Origin: Dipteronia dyeriana
Lineage: Eukaryota > Streptophyta > Magnoliopsida > Sapindales > Sapindaceae
Length of the DNA: 64,000 nucleotides
Assembly: GCA_032871835.1 (NCBI GenBank)
Contig: CM065296.1
Coordinates: forward strand, 114,524,146-114,588,145
Direction: 5' to 3'
The translations under genes were made by a program, and so were the position numbers. Below the pieces are notes generated by a model that saw only the letters and a program-made list of their open reading frames with translations, did no database searches and had not been told where the DNA came from. Below are positions 45,268 through 58,105 of the stretch, piece by piece (position 1 is the stretch's first letter; every line of letters starts with the position of its first letter).

Positions 45268-45671
45268 TGAATCACCGCTGGCTTGATCTTGAAATTATTG
45301 GCTGCAACTGTGGGCCGGTGAATAAAGACAAATTCTTATCAACTATAGACATTGAGAAATCTTGTAGAGTGCGACCATCGTCCACAACGTTACCCCCTCG
45401 ATCTTGATTTACAACAGGAGGCAACTTCTTTTGATCCTGAATCACATTCAGGGTTGTTCATCATTGTTCTACGTGCTCTTGCTTCCCATCTATTTCTATG
45501 AGCCATTCTCTCAATTTATGGTTCAAAGTTGAAGGACTCGAGATTTTTACTCCCTGTATATAGGTGCATACAAGAGCAACCGCCTACAATCACAAGAAAA
45601 TTAACACAAATTAAAAGGTCCTAATTAGTAATAAATCAACTAGTAGTGATATCAATATGCCACTCAATCCC

Positions 45672-45686
45672 TAGTAGCGATGCCAA
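45672..45686 (-). promoter_or_regulatory. Decayed primer binding site of the Athila-type element
   Basis: The minus strand just after the LTR reads TGGCATCGCTACTAG. This is close to the TGGCGCCGTTGCCGG primer site usual in Athila/Tat elements, with CpG-type decay. Confidence 0.6.
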
Positions 45687-45689
45687 AAA

Positions 45690-47483
45690 TGGATCACTTC
45701 TAAATGAGCACTCGCAATAGTACAGAACCCTTATGGCTCCATACTATTGTGAATGCTCATTTATGAGTGATCAATGATAATAAAGTTCATTCCACAGGGA
45801 TTGATAAATTGATTACCATAATTGATTGATTGTCAACTACTTAAACAAGCAAACATTTGATGACAAAATTATACTCTTAAACCAACTAAATTTGACTACT
45901 ACTAGAATGCTATTATGAAACTTAAAAAGAAACAAGTAAATAAGGCAAAGTCACACTCAAGCAATTGATTTTATTACTATTAGGAAATTAGGCTAAGACC
46001 ATGAATCTACCTAACTAATTCTCACCAATTTGTAGACACACCATTAAGGATAAATTATACAAGTGCGAATGTAGACTCCTGACACCCTCTATTAGTCTCT
46101 ACCCTCTCTCAAGTAACAGAAACAACGCTTATCTACACCAATAACCTATCTCTCAATGGTCACCCGAAATACACACAAGTTCATTAAGCTTATTGGTTCA
46201 CTAAGTGAGTCTTAGAGACTAGCCTTGAGTATTTCTACCTTACTAGGCCTCTATCATGCATTTCATCAAGCTTGTTGTGTGTTTCTCCTCTCGGTACATC
46301 ATACAACAACCAAATAAACATTAAATGCTAGCTAGACACTCAATATTAATTAAGTCATGCTAGCTAGACACTCAAAATTAATTAAGTCATGAAATACACA
46401 TACATAAGCACAAGCAGTAGCTTAAAATGGTGGTCCTTTTTAGTAATTCATGGTAAAGGCTTCATCTTGGTCTTAGCCAAGATGGATTTAGTTCATAATG
46501 GAAGGAATGACCATACAATATATGAGATAAGTACAAGCTATAAGTGAAATACAAGTAATAATAAAGAGAGAAAGGGAAAGAGTAAACTAAGTGAAGAACC
46601 CCTCCTCTCTTGCTTGGATGTGCTAGACTTCTTCTCTTCTTGACTCTTCTTGCTCCAAGATGTGGTTTTGGTGGTTGTTTTAGGTGAGAAAATGGGGTAT
46701 TTAGTGGTTGATAAGGTGATATTTGAGTTTAGGTTGAGGTTTGATGAAGGCTTTAGGCGATTTAGTGAAGATTTTGGGTGATTTGGTAAAGGATTTGGGT
46801 GAAAGGTGGTGTCTTAGAGGTTTTGGATTGTAATATGAGTATATGAAGCTTAAGGGTTATGGTAGAGGTCTCCAAGAAGAAATTAAAATGGGGTATTTAT
46901 ATGTTTAGAAATTAGGCACAATCTAAAAGTTATGTTGAGTTGGACACGTACTCTAGTGTTGTGCTGGTCGAATGGCGCTTCACCAACGCCACCCTACTGG
47001 AGAAGGTGCACTGGTGACGGTGCGATGTCAACCAGCGTTTCACTTGTGCCACCATACTGGAGAAGGTCCGCTGGTCGTCAAGCTCTTCACCAGTGCCACC
47101 TTTTGATTCTTTGCTTATTCAGTGGTTTCCTACATCGTGCACTGTTACGGAAACGATCATAACTCCCTGTAAAAAATCTAGAATTATAATCCGTTAAAAT
47201 CGCTAGATAGTAGACATTCGGGGCTTTCCAAATATATTCGGATCTCAACTTGATTTGTTCTTAACAGGGATATATGGCTTTCTAAAATTTGATGGTCTGT
47301 AAGATCCATCACAAATTCAGGCCATAAAACCTCCAAAACTCTTCAATTAAGTTCAAATACCTTATTTATGGTATAATACCTACACAAACCTCACAAAACA
47401 TATTATAAACCAAAATATACCCGAAAACGATAACAAATGATAGGAAATGAGGACCTCAAATATGTATAACTATGGTATGATCA
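45690..47483 (-). repeat. 5' LTR of the Athila-type element
   Basis: A 1794-bp unit bounded on the minus strand by TGATCATACC and GTGATCCA. Its first ~250 bases follow the same layout as the solo LTRs at 13922 and 33383 ('tttgaggtc', 'gagttttggaggtt', 'ttggaaagcc'), so they are related families. TATA-like 'tataaatacccc' lies near 46899 on the minus strand. A GC-rich 'gctggtc/caccagcg' cluster occupies 46960-47105. Confidence 0.75.
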
Positions 47484-48589
47484 TTGTACACCCAACAGTA
47501 TGTTTGACAAAATTAAAAGAAAAGAGCTAATGATCATACAATGTACTTTGCAGCTAGTTGAAGAAAGATTGGGATCATAATTATGGTCTACCAAACATAT
47601 TTACATTGATGCATACCAAGTTTAAGTTATACATGTTTAATCAGAACAAACCAAGAAATCAGATTCGAAGAGAAGAGAGTTGTACTGAAAGCTCTTTCAT
47701 TGCTGATGGTGCCACAATGTGGGATGAAGAGTGTTCCAGTAGAATTTCAAAAAGGGGATCTGCTTCCAGATGAGCTTTAGATGGTGGGCATGATAAATTG
47801 AGAGAGGGCTTCATTTACAATGGGCCCAACACTAAAGATACTTCCAGAGGTACTTCATTGGATAGTCTTTGTTGGCCCATTTAAATAGGCTTGAGGCTGC
47901 TTTTGTGAGGGCTAATTCTTCAGTGGGTATGGCAAGAAAGGAAGAGATGCTGGGTCAAATTCAAGTGGACCAATAGAATGCACCCATTGAAAGATAAAGT
48001 AGAGACCTAAATTCCAGTCTAGAGTGCGGTGAAAGTGGTAATGATAGTTTGTCTGAAAAACACGAAGATGGTATTGAGAAGGAGATCAAAGGCATGAGTC
48101 TTATTATCAGACCAAAAATTAGAAGAGGTAAGAAAAGCAGTTATTCTACTAAAAAGCATGGAATGACGACAAAGAATTATAAGAACAAGTGAAGGGAGCT
48201 GGATGACCTTTTAGATGGGAGCGAGGCCGACATTCTAGACAAAAGAACTGATTGTGACGCTAACAAGCCATCCTCATGGACTCTGGAGGTTGAGGTGGTG
48301 AATGTGATAGAAAAAGGTGTATTTTTAGGCATAATCACAACAAGAGGAGTCTCTGTGCATGATAGGAAAGGTAATCATGTTGTAGAGAAGGAGTCCGAAG
48401 GTAATGTCTCTAATGAAGACTAATGGATTTTAGAGGTTGATTTGCCTAAAATTATCGAGACAGAGTGGCTTTAGGTTTTAATTTTCACACCAAAGAGTAT
48501 GAGATTGCTGAAGTTTTACAAAAAATGGAGAATGAAGATGAAGAGAGGTTGAAGGAGACAGAAGAAGTTTAATTTATGTATGTTGTAGA

Positions 48590-49300
48590 TGGGGGTGGGT
48601 TTCATTTTGTTTTAATGTTACCTCTTTCTTGGAATGTGAGAGGTTTGGGTAATCCAGAAAAGAAGAGGATGGTTAGAGGATTAGAGTCAAAATACATGCC
48701 AATGATTTTATTTCTGTAAGAATCGAAGATTACCAGTTTTGACAGTAATTTGTTTAGGTCTTTATGGGGTGTTCTTGACTAAAGGGATAGGTGTTGAGGC
48801 CGAATGAGCTTCATGTGGCTTATTTTCGTTATGGGATGAAGATCTTTTTTCAGTTAAAGCCCGTGTGTCTAACAAGAGATGCATTATTTTGATGGGAGAG
48901 ATTTTGAAGTTGGAAAAAAGGCGTTCTTTAGCAAAGTGTATGTTGCTTCAGTAAAGAGTGAGAAAAGAGATTTATGGGAGTTTTTTAGCTACTCAACATT
49001 CTTTTCCTATGCCTTGGTGTATAAGTGTTGATTTTCACATGATCCTTGATCCATCGAAAGAGTTGGGAAAGGTTGTGACATGGGTTCTGTGAGGAGGTTC
49101 AACTCCTTCGCCCTACAAATGAGGGTGATTGACATTCCTTTATAGTGGAGTGGATTCACTTGGTCCAATAACAGAACAAAGGAAGCCTGAGCAAGGCTTG
49201 ACAAATTTTTTATTTCCCTTATCATTCTTTCTTGGTTTCCTAATTTAGTAAAAAATAGTCTTCCTAGGAGTTTTTCAGATCATAATGCAATCATGGTGGG
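48590..49300 (+). pseudogene. LINE endonuclease domain remnant
   Basis: AP-endonuclease-like motifs are visible in broken frames: 'LSWNVRGLGNPEKKRMV' at the start, 'FTWSNNRTKEA' near 49155, and 'FSDHNAIMV' near 49275 (the SDH catalytic motif). This domain nicks target DNA in active LINEs. At least ten stops or shifts disable it. Confidence 0.8.
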
Positions 49301-51230
49301 AACTTTGAGCGTTGATTGGGGTCCATTTCCCTTTCATTTTTATAATTGGTGGATAAAGGACACTGACCTTATGAAGGAAGCGGTTAAAGAATGGAATGAC
49401 ATTAAGTGTGGTGGCTCAAAAGGTGCGATGTTAGCCTCTAAAACAAAGGTTGTTAAAGTTTACATTAAAAAATGGCTATCTTCAAAGAAATCGGATTCGA
49501 TCCTTTCTGAAGATATTGAGAAAAGGTTAGCTGAAGTGGATAAGAAAGCAGAGACAGAAGGTTGGTCAGATGATAGCTGTCAACTTTGAACCAATCTTAT
49601 CAATGAGCTATGGAAAAGTTTGAGAAAAGAGAAATTAATTTGGGGACAAAAGTCTAGGGTGAATTGGTTGAAAGAAGGAGATAAAAATACTAAGTTCTTC
49701 CATTGCATAGCCAATAGTAGAAGGATAATGGATTTTATTGGTGACATTATCTTTGATGGGTAGAGATTATGGGACCTGGATCTTGTTAAACAGAGTGTGA
49801 GTAGATTCTTCAAGTCACACTTCTAGAATGTGAGTTGGCGTCGTCCCACAATGGAAGGTTTGAACCTTAAGCGGTTGACGGAGGATGAAAGGTTAACCTT
49901 GGAGGTAGATTTTGACATAGAGGAAATGAGGTCAGCTCTATGCAGTTGTAATAAGAGTAAAGCCCCAGGGTCGGACAGGTCGAATCAGGAGTTTGTTAAA
50001 GCCAATTGGGAGGTGATTCGGGATGATTTCATGGATTTCCTTAACGAATTCAATAAAGACAAGGCTATTGTCAAGGACTTGAATAGATCATTTATTGCCT
50101 TAATTCCAAAGGTTGGTAATTCGAAGACTATGACAGACTTTCATCCTATTAGTTTGATTGGCTCTATGTACAAGGTCCTTGCCAAAAGTGCTGGCAAATT
50201 GGCTTAAAAAGGTGATAAATTTTATAATTGGTGAGTTCCAAATGGCTTTTGTGTCGGTCAATAAATCATTGATAGCTTTGTGGTGGCGGAAGAAATCATC
50301 AACACGTGGAAGAGTGACAAAGAAGACGGATTATTGGTTAAGTTAGATTTTGAGAAAGCCTACGACAGTTTCGATTTTGGTTTCTTGGATTCAATGATGG
50401 AGGGTATGGGTTTTGGGGTCAAATGAAGAGGGTGGATTAAGGAATGCATTCCGTCCCTCATGATTTCAATCCTAGTAAATGAAAGTTCTACAGAACAATT
50501 TGGTATTTAACGGGGCCTAAGGTAGGGGGATCTTTTGTCTCCTTTTCTTTTTAATATTGTTATAGAAGATTTGAGTTGTTTATTTAAAAAAGCCACCTGT
50601 ATGGAAATGATCAGAGGTGAAATTTTTTAGGGTTCTAAAGTTCACATCACCCATCTACAGTTCGCGGATGATACAATCCTTTTCTTTAAACCAAAGATGG
50701 AGTATCTTCTTAATGCCAAAGGAATTTTACGGTGCTTTGAGATGGCTTCCGGTCTACTCCTAAATTTTCATAAGACGTGCCTTGTTAGAGTGGGTATTAG
50801 AACGACTTTAGAAGCAACTTCATGGGCAAAGGCTTTCAAATGTAAGAAAGCTAAATTACCAATTTCCTATTTAGGTCTCCCATTAGGAGCAAATCTGGGT
50901 GCAGAGAGCTTTTGGAATCCGGTGTTGGCTAGGGTTGAGAAAAGGCTGGCTCATTTGAAAAAGTAGTTTCTCTCCAAAGGGGGTAGATTGGTCTTGATCA
51001 AGTCTGTACTATCAAGCATTCCGACTTACTACCTCTCTGTCTTTCGGACCCCTATAGGAGTGGTGAATAAGATCAAAAAAGTTCAAAGAAGTTTCTTGTG
51101 GGAAGATGGTCTTGGTAAAATAAAATTCCGTGCCATGGATTGGGCCTCGATTTGTAGGAGAAAGAACAATAAGAGGATGTGTATAGGTAGAATTATGGAT
51201 AAAAACAAGGCATTGTTAGCTAAATAGGTG
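49300..51230 (+). pseudogene. LINE reverse transcriptase remnant
   Basis: Motifs in order: 'SRVNWLKEGDKNTKFFH' (49655), 'KSKAPGSDRSNQEFVK' (49955), 'FIALIPKVGNSKTMTDFHPI' (50090), 'LVKLDFEKAYDSFDF' (50335), FADD catalytic box in 'LQFADDTILFF' (50661-50672), and 'LPISYLGLPLGANLG' (50858). The catalytic Asp pair is kept. Frameshifts near 50190 and 50270 and stops near 50424, 50508 and 50964 break it. Confidence 0.88.
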
Positions 51231-52660
51231 TGGAGATTTGGGAGGGAGAATTGTTCTCTTTGGAAGAAAGTTATCTGTGCGAAATATGGGATGGATGAGA
51301 AGTGTTTGAGATGGAATTGGCTTGGCCCTCATGTGAAGTCTGACTTCACTAAAGCGGTTTCCAATGTTCTCAAAGATGGTTCTCGTTCTAAGCTAATCGC
51401 GGATGGCCTGAAGGTTGTGGTTATCAGTGGTGACAGAGCTGATTTCTGGAGAGACTTGTGTGTAGATTATGTTCCTCTTATGGTGGCATCCCCTAGAATT
51501 TTCGCTATAGCAAACCATAAGTTTGGTTCAATCAAAGACTTTGGTCAGTGGTCTGAGTCGAGTTGGGTTTGGGAGGTGAAATTACGTAGTCTCATCTTTG
51601 ATTGGGAACAAGCTGAATGGAAGTTGTTTAAAGATTTTTTAGGATGCATTCAAATAAGTAAGAGAATTCCTGACATGGTGGCTTGGTCTTTCCTTCCCAA
51701 TGGAGACTTCACTGCAGGCTCTTTTAGAAGAGGCCTTGAAAGTGATCATGATTCCAACAAAACTGATTTTAATTGTGTTTGGAAAGGTTGTTGTCCCCCT
51801 AAAATTGAATTCGTTATATGGCAGCTGTACAGAGATAGAATTATGGTTAAGGAGGTTTTGAACCGTTTCGGTCTTAATCAAGGTTTATACGAGCAATGTG
51901 TTTTGTGCCGGGCTGGGTCAGAATCTTCAGATCATTTATTTTGCACTGCTCATGGACAAGTTGTTTATGGTATACTTGTATGGATTGGTGGGGTGTTTGC
52001 TTTTGTTCTTCTCATTCAGTCAAGGCATGGATGGATGGATGAAGGGGTTTATGTTATACATCCAAGCATAAACGTGAATGGGATTTGTTAATATTTGCTG
52101 TCTTATGGACCACTTGAGAGTCAAGGAATAAGGTGGTTTTTGAAGGAAAGAATGCAGACATTGATATGGTTAAATTCCGTGTGGTATTGTGGTTGAAGCA
52201 TTTTGGAAATGGTTCTAATGAATCAGTCTCTTATCTTTTGCTGAACATTCAAGATAGTTGTGTGGAAAAAAAGTCTATGGTTAAATTAAATTTGTTGGAG
52301 TGGATCCCTCCGGTTGGTAATGTGCTAAAGTTTAATGTTGATGGATCTGTGAGAGGCAAGAATGGTCATGTTGGTATTGGTGGTTTATTGAGAATTTCTA
52401 ATGGTAAAATTCCGTGCTCCTTTGCTTCGTTTGTGGGGATTCAAGAGACGAATTATGCTGAGTTAATGGCTATTCAAAAGGATGTCAACATTGTCGTGTC
52501 TAATCCAAGTCTCAAGGACAGACAGGTTGTGGTGGTTAGCGACTCAAAAATGGTGGTCTCTTGGATTAATAATGATGGTTTTAGGAATGTTAATCTGGTC
52601 AATTCAATTTATGATTTCGTAACAATGTTAACGAGCATGGTGGCATAGCCATTGTTTACG
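51228..52660 (+). pseudogene. LINE C-terminal zinc-finger region and RNase H
   Basis: The 287-codon frame 51228-52091 holds the region after RT ('FGRENCSLWKKVICAKYG') and a zf-RVT-like motif ('CVWKGCCPPKIEFVIWQLYRDRI', 'CVLCRAGSESSDHLFCTAH'). Frame 52133-52648 is an RNase H of the plant LINE type with catalytic-type acidic residues in 'FNVDGSVRGKNGHVGIGG', 'NYAELMAIQKD' and 'VVSDSKMVVSWINNDGF'. The RNase H ends in another frame near 52700. Confidence 0.88.
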
Positions 52661-53052
52661 ACTCTAGAATCTTCAATTCTTGTGCGAATAATCTGGCTAA
52701 GTTGGTGTCTAGAGATGAGAAGAATTTTCTGATTTGGTGTGATAGCTTAGTCGGTTTGCTGTTTGTTATTTTCCCTGGTCCTGTTAGGCGTTGGTGTTGT
52801 TTGTTAGGTTGCTCTGTTTCTCTAGGGTTTTCTTGCTTTGCTGGTTTCTTTTCCTCTGTTATGTTTGTTTGGCTTTGTCTCAGTTTCTGACTTTTCTTTG
52901 TTTGTTTGTGTTGCTTTGTGTGGATGTTGTGTTGCTTTGTGTTGTTGCTCTCTTTTTTAGCTTTGCCTAATAATATCTTTGCTGTTAAAAAAAAAAGATT
53001 CTCAACTTCTTAATTTATACCGAGCATTAGAGCATCTCCAATACAAATATGC

Positions 53053-54620
53053 TGAAAAGTCATCATTTGTTGATTGACTTATTTCGTGAACAACCACATT
53101 GATGGGGTTCATGTAAGGGTAGTTTCTGCTCTCATGACCTCAAGAGGAGAAGCATCAAAGGTAAAATTCTTGTGCTTACTTACTTTGAAGAGATAGTTGC
53201 ACACACTCACATATTCATGCATAACTTTTGATCTTATATGTTAAGTGTTTTTTCTTGTGTGCATTTTAGTTTAAATGACTCTTGTTGACCTTTTTGCATC
53301 TTGCCATAAAAGTTTTATGTCATGCTAGGCATTAAAATAGGATGCAATTTCATCACTCTTTAACTTATTGTTTTTGTGCATTTGAGTGTTGAAAATTAGG
53401 CATTGCGCTGGTGGTGAGCTACTCGACCAGCGTAACTTTCACAGTGGACTAACGCTAGTGTTGCGCCACTGAGCTGCGCTGCTGCACCCGTGTGTAGTTA
53501 AAAAATGTGGGTGTGCGCTGGTGGTGCACTACTCGTCCAGCGCACCTCACCAGCGTAAACTTCCCAGAGAATCTGCACTTGTGTTGTGCTACTGGGATGC
53601 GTCACTCGTCCAGCGCCTGTTTTAAAAATAGGTTGTGCGCTGGTGGTGCGCTACTCGACCAGCGCACACAGAGAAAGCTGGAACGTTTTTTCCAAAACGA
53701 CCTCACTTTGTTTGGATCTTATATATATATATCTCAATGCCTTAAGGTCGTGTATGAGTTCAGAATATCACATTTCTTCCTAAGAACACATTTCAAGGGA
53801 AAAACACTTCCAATAACTCATTTTTAATCACTCAAAGCATCCCCATGAGCATTAAATCTTCATCTTGCATCATCTAAGTTCATCTAGAGTGCATCTATGG
53901 ATAGGGTTGCTTCATCACATCTTGTTTGGTAAGCTCTTCACTATCTTCTTACAAGTTAAGTGTTTTTGCTTGTTAAACCATCTCTTTGATTAATTTTATT
54001 CTCTTAGAATATTTCTAGATACAAATTAGAGATTGTTGTGATGATATGATTGAGTGTTGTATTATGATAGCATCAAAGGATTGTTTGATCTATGTTTAGC
54101 TAAGCTATTTGAACATGTCATTTAGCACTTGATATCTAGGATTGCATTTATTATCATCTCATTATCCTAGATAAGCATATAGGGTTTCCTAGCCTTGTTT
54201 TTTCATTGAATATCATTATATATTCACTTAGGACACTTTATCTCTTCATTGAGAAGTAAGACTTGTGTTGCTTCCAGGAGTAGGTAGCTTAAAGCACAAG
54301 CATGATGAACTAGGTTCACTTATACCGAGATTAGGTAGTGGTGGAGGATTAAACCGGGATTAGGTTGTAATTCCTTTATCATTAGTAGATTCGAGGTTCT
54401 AGTGTGGCACACTCATCAGCCCGTGGTTTTTCCCATTTGGAGGGTTTCCACGTATATCTCAAGTGTCTTTAATATTTCCGCATTTTTACACTTGTAATTC
54501 TTTGTAATTAGCTAGGGGCATTTTCATCAATTTGACTTAACAAAAATTGGGTAAAAGTTAATTAAAATCTATTCACCCCCCCCATCTAGATTAATATTAC
54601 ACACCATAATATTTGTTTCA
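53053..54620 (+). repeat. 5' LTR of the Copia element
   Basis: Begins TGAAAAGTCATC and ends ATTTGTTTCA. It contains a GC-rich cluster of hairpin-forming repeats (53405-53672), a short TA run (53720-53732) that may be the TATA region, and C-rich sequence near the end. Confidence 0.92.
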
Positions 54621-54621
54621 A

Positions 54622-54640
54622 TTGGTATCAGAGCAGGTTC
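54622..54640 (+). promoter_or_regulatory. Primer binding site of the Copia element
   Basis: TTGGTATCAGAGCAGGTTC follows the 5' LTR after one base. It is complementary to the initiator tRNA-Met end. Confidence 0.88.
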
Positions 54641-54759
54641 CTAGACATACATAGGTGATCCTTGCTCATTTTGGTGTGTGTTGCATTTTGTTTGTTTGTG
54701 TTGACCATTCATACACTTGCATTCATATCATTCATTCATAAACACTATAAGTGGAAACA

Positions 54760-56460
54760 GTGGCAATGAGGGAGCTTCCAGCACTAGACCTTCACTCCTC
54801 ACCGGGTTGAATTATGCCTTTTGAAAAGGCAAGATGGAGTCGTACATATGCCAAATTCATGACAGGGCATGAATGGCAGTTAAAGATGGCTACACTCCAC
54901 CTATGATGACCCCCGTAGATGGAGGAGATGATGTACTCAAACCAAAGGCTCAGTGGAATGCATAAGAGTTTGAGTCTTCAAAGTGGAATAGGAAGGCAAT
55001 GCATGCCATCCTTTGTGCAATGGATGATAACCAATACAAGTTGGTTCAAAATACTAGGATAGCTAAGGAAGCATGGGACATCCTAGAAGTTGCACATGAG
55101 GGAACCGAAGTGGTTAAGGAATCGAAGCTTCAAATTCTCCAAATGCAATTCGAATTGCGCAAGATGGATGAGAACAAGTGCTTCAATGATTTTGAAATAA
55201 GGTTGATGGACATTGTGAACCAAAGTCATAAACTTGGTGATCCTTATTCGGATAAGAAGATCAAGCAGAAGATTATGAGATCTCTACCCGATAGGTTTGA
55301 GTCCAATGTGATGGCTTTGGAAGAAAATAGTGGTTACAAGGACATGAAGCCAAGTGAAGTGATTGGGAGGCTTCTAGCATATGAATATAGGAAATATCCT
55401 AACCTCACACCATCAAAAAAGCAAAAAGATATTGCTTTGAAAGCCTCCAAAGTTGATAAGGAGAAAGGTGATGACTCAGATGAAGGGATGACCTTGCTAA
55501 TGAGGAAGTTCAAGACATTCTACAAGTCCGAGAAGAAAGGCTTTAGATCCAAGGGTCAAGACTTGAAGAAAAAGGCTCCTTCAAGAAGTTTGAGCTTAGG
55601 CAAGAGAAGAACGAGAAGAAAGGAGTCCAATGCTATGAATGTGGTGGAATAGGTCACTTTGCCCCGAAATGTGCAAATCACAAGATCAAGAAGAAGGGAA
55701 AAGTGATGGCTGCCACATGGAGTGAAAGTGATGACTCTAATGAAAGAGATGAGTCTTCGGATGATGAAGAACTCATGGCTAACTTCATAGCATTTACATC
55801 TTCTCTTAGGAGCAAATATGTTAGTGAAGAAGAGAATGATAGTCAAGAGGGAGACTACTCAAGTGATGATGGATCTTCATCATAAACCACAAATGAAAGT
55901 GTGGATATGATGGATCTCAAGGACTACATGGTCAAGTTTGAGGGCTCAAGATTAAAGAACAAGAATGAGATCAAGATATTAAAAGAAGAAAATCTAGATC
56001 TCTCAACTCTAGTTGACCAACTAAATGAAGAGCTGGAAAGATCTATGAGGAGTGAAAGAGGGTTGAAGAAAGAGCTTTAAGATGCTAGAGAGTTGTTGGC
56101 CAAGATGAACTCTAGCACCAAGAAACTTGACCACATGCTAGATGTTGGAAAGAGGCCAAGTGACAAAAAAGGGGCTTGGGTTTGAAGATTACAAGATGTC
56201 CTCCACTCTAAGCAAGACCATTTTTGTAAGAAGCATGAACTTCAATGGATCCTCTCCTCATCAAAATCCTAGAAAGAAGCTTGATCTAGGAGAGTGTTCA
56301 AAAAGTGCTCAAGTGAAGGTGGCACCAAGAAGCCCACCTCAAGCTCATCCTACAAGGGCTCCTCAAGTTAACTTCCCTCAACCAAGGAAGCAATCAAGTC
56401 TTGCTCAACAACAAAGAAGTAAAGCTCCTCAACAACAAGCAAGACAACCATAAAGACATG
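54760..56460 (+). pseudogene. Copia gag
   Basis: Early gag ('ASSTRPSLLTGLNYAF') is interrupted by stops before 54999. The 217-codon frame from there carries the UBN2-type capsid ('AKEAWDILEVAHEGTEVVKE', 'LRKMDENKCFNDFEIRLMDI', 'KIMRSLPDRFESNVMALEE'). The zinc knuckle 'CYECGGIGHFAPKC' (about 55632-55673) is in a shifted frame. An acidic segment ('ESDDSNERDESSDDEELMA') and a coiled-coil-like stretch follow to about 56140, as in SIRE gags. Confidence 0.88.
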
Positions 56461-56711
56461 GGAAGGCTCCAATGCATCCTCAAGGATATGGTATAATTTC
56501 TAACTTTTTACCTACATGTCATTTTTGTGGTATTGATGGTCACATTAGACCAAATTGCTTTAGGTATATCAATTTGTGTAGGATTGAAAGCATGATAGAA
56601 AAGAAAAAGGCTAGAGTCATGAAGCATGATCCTAAGACATCTATAGCCATGATGCATGATCCTAAGAAACCTAGAGCCACGATGCATGTCACTAGGAAAA
56701 GTTGAACACCT

Positions 56712-57140
56712 TTGCATGATCCTAGGACATTTAGAGCCCATGTACCATTGACCACTAGGAAGAAAAATACTGCACCTAGGTGGATTAGAAAGGATGAACA
56801 CATTTGTCATGTTGCACAAATTGCTTTGAAAGCTCATTCTTGTGATTTTTGGTATTTGGATAGTGGGTGCTCTTGGCACATGACTGGAAATAAGAGTTTC
56901 TTTAAGATTCTTGTGATGGAAGAGGGAGGAAATGTCACCTTTGGTGATGGATCCAAGAAAAAGGTCAAAGGAAAGGGAACCATTTCCATTCCCGAATTAC
57001 CTTCCTTGTCCAATGCTTTATATGTTGATGGCCTAAAATCCAATTTGATAAGCATTTCACATCTTAGTGATGATGGATTCTCCGTCTTGTTTAGGAAAAT
57101 GATTGTTCTATCCTATTGCCTAATGGACAAACCTTGTTAA
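56712..57140 (+). pseudogene. Copia protease
   Basis: The 142-codon frame contains the retropepsin active site 'WYLDSGCSWHMTGNKSFF', 'GNVTFGDGSKKKVKGKGTI' and 'LKSNLISISHLSDDGF'. Its D-S-G triad is intact. The fragment just upstream (56472-56705), containing 'CHFCGIDGHIRPNC', is a second zinc-knuckle-like motif followed by a repeated 'MHDPK' stretch. Confidence 0.88.
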
Positions 57141-57192
57141 AATGTATGAGGTCTAGTGACAATTGCTATTGTCTTAAGGCTAGAAGTATGTC

Positions 57193-58105
57193 TTGTATGT
57201 GTCCAAGGATGAACAAATAGAGTTATGGCATGAAAGACTTGGTCACATGAACTTTAGGGATTTAAAAATCTTAGATAAGTTCAATGTTGTGCGAGGCCTT
57301 CCCAAGCTTGGGAAAAAGGTTAATGGTGTTTGTGGACCTTGCCAACAAGGGAAGCAAACCAAAATTATGCACAAAAAGGACAAGTATATAACCACCAAAG
57401 AACCTGTAGAGCTTCTCCATATGGATCTTATGGGTCCTATGTAAACCGAGAGTTTAGGTGGAAAGAGATACATTTTTATGTGTAGATGACTTCTCTAGGT
57501 ACACATGGACCTATTTCCTTAGAGAAAAATCTAAAACTTTTGACAAGTTTAAAATGCTTTGCTCTAAAATTCAAAATGAAATGAACTCCAAGATTAAAAG
57601 TATTAAGAGAATTAGGAGTGAAAATGGGAAGGAATTTGAGAATGCCCAATTTGAAAACTTTTGCAATAGTCTAGGTATTTCTCATGAGTTTTCGGCTCCT
57701 AGGTAACCTCAACAAAATGGAGTTGTTGAGAAGAAGAATAGGGTTCTTCAGGAAATAGCCCGTGTGATGTTGCTTAGCAACAATGTCCCTAGGAATCTTT
57801 GGGCTGAGGCAGTCTATACGGCTTGCTACATAGGAAATAGAGTCTTCCTTAGGCCTCACACTAGGCAAACCTCCTATGAGTTATGGAAAGGTAGAAATCC
57901 AAATGTTAGCTACTTCCACACCTTTGGAAGCAAATGCTACATTTTGAATGACCGTGATCAACTTGGCAAATTTAATGCTAAAAGTGATGAGGGTATCTTC
58001 ATTGGCTATGCCTTGAATAGTAGAGTCTATAGAGTTTTCAATCTAAGGACTATGACCGTAATGGAATCATCTAATGTTGTCATTGATGATGCTAGGCTCA
58101 AAACT
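57193..58105 (+). pseudogene. Copia integrase
   Basis: The zinc domain reads 'LWHERLGHMNFRDLKIL...CGPCQQGKQTK'. The core has 'HMDLMGPM' (first Asp) and 'NGVVEKKNR' (catalytic Glu). The second catalytic Asp, usual in 'RSDNGKEF', is Glu here ('RSENGKEF', codon 57620-57622). Stops at about 57442 and 57704 and a frameshift near 57450 interrupt it. The C-terminal '[17 protein letters not shown]' region is intact. Confidence 0.9.

Larger units (their letters stand above)
47484..52996 (+). mobile_element. Degenerate LINE with ORF1 end, RT and RNase H
   Basis: A plant L1-type LINE covering the end of ORF1, an endonuclease remnant, reverse transcriptase, a zinc-finger region, RNase H and a GT-rich 3' UTR ending in an A run (52987-52996). 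The 5' limit is uncertain (47.5-47.6 kb) and no target duplication was identified. Stops are frequent. Confidence 0.85.

Noticed and set aside
47558..47773. 71-codon frame at the start of the LINE
   Set aside because: It may be ORF1 sequence but has no motif that I can name, so it is not listed separately from the LINE.
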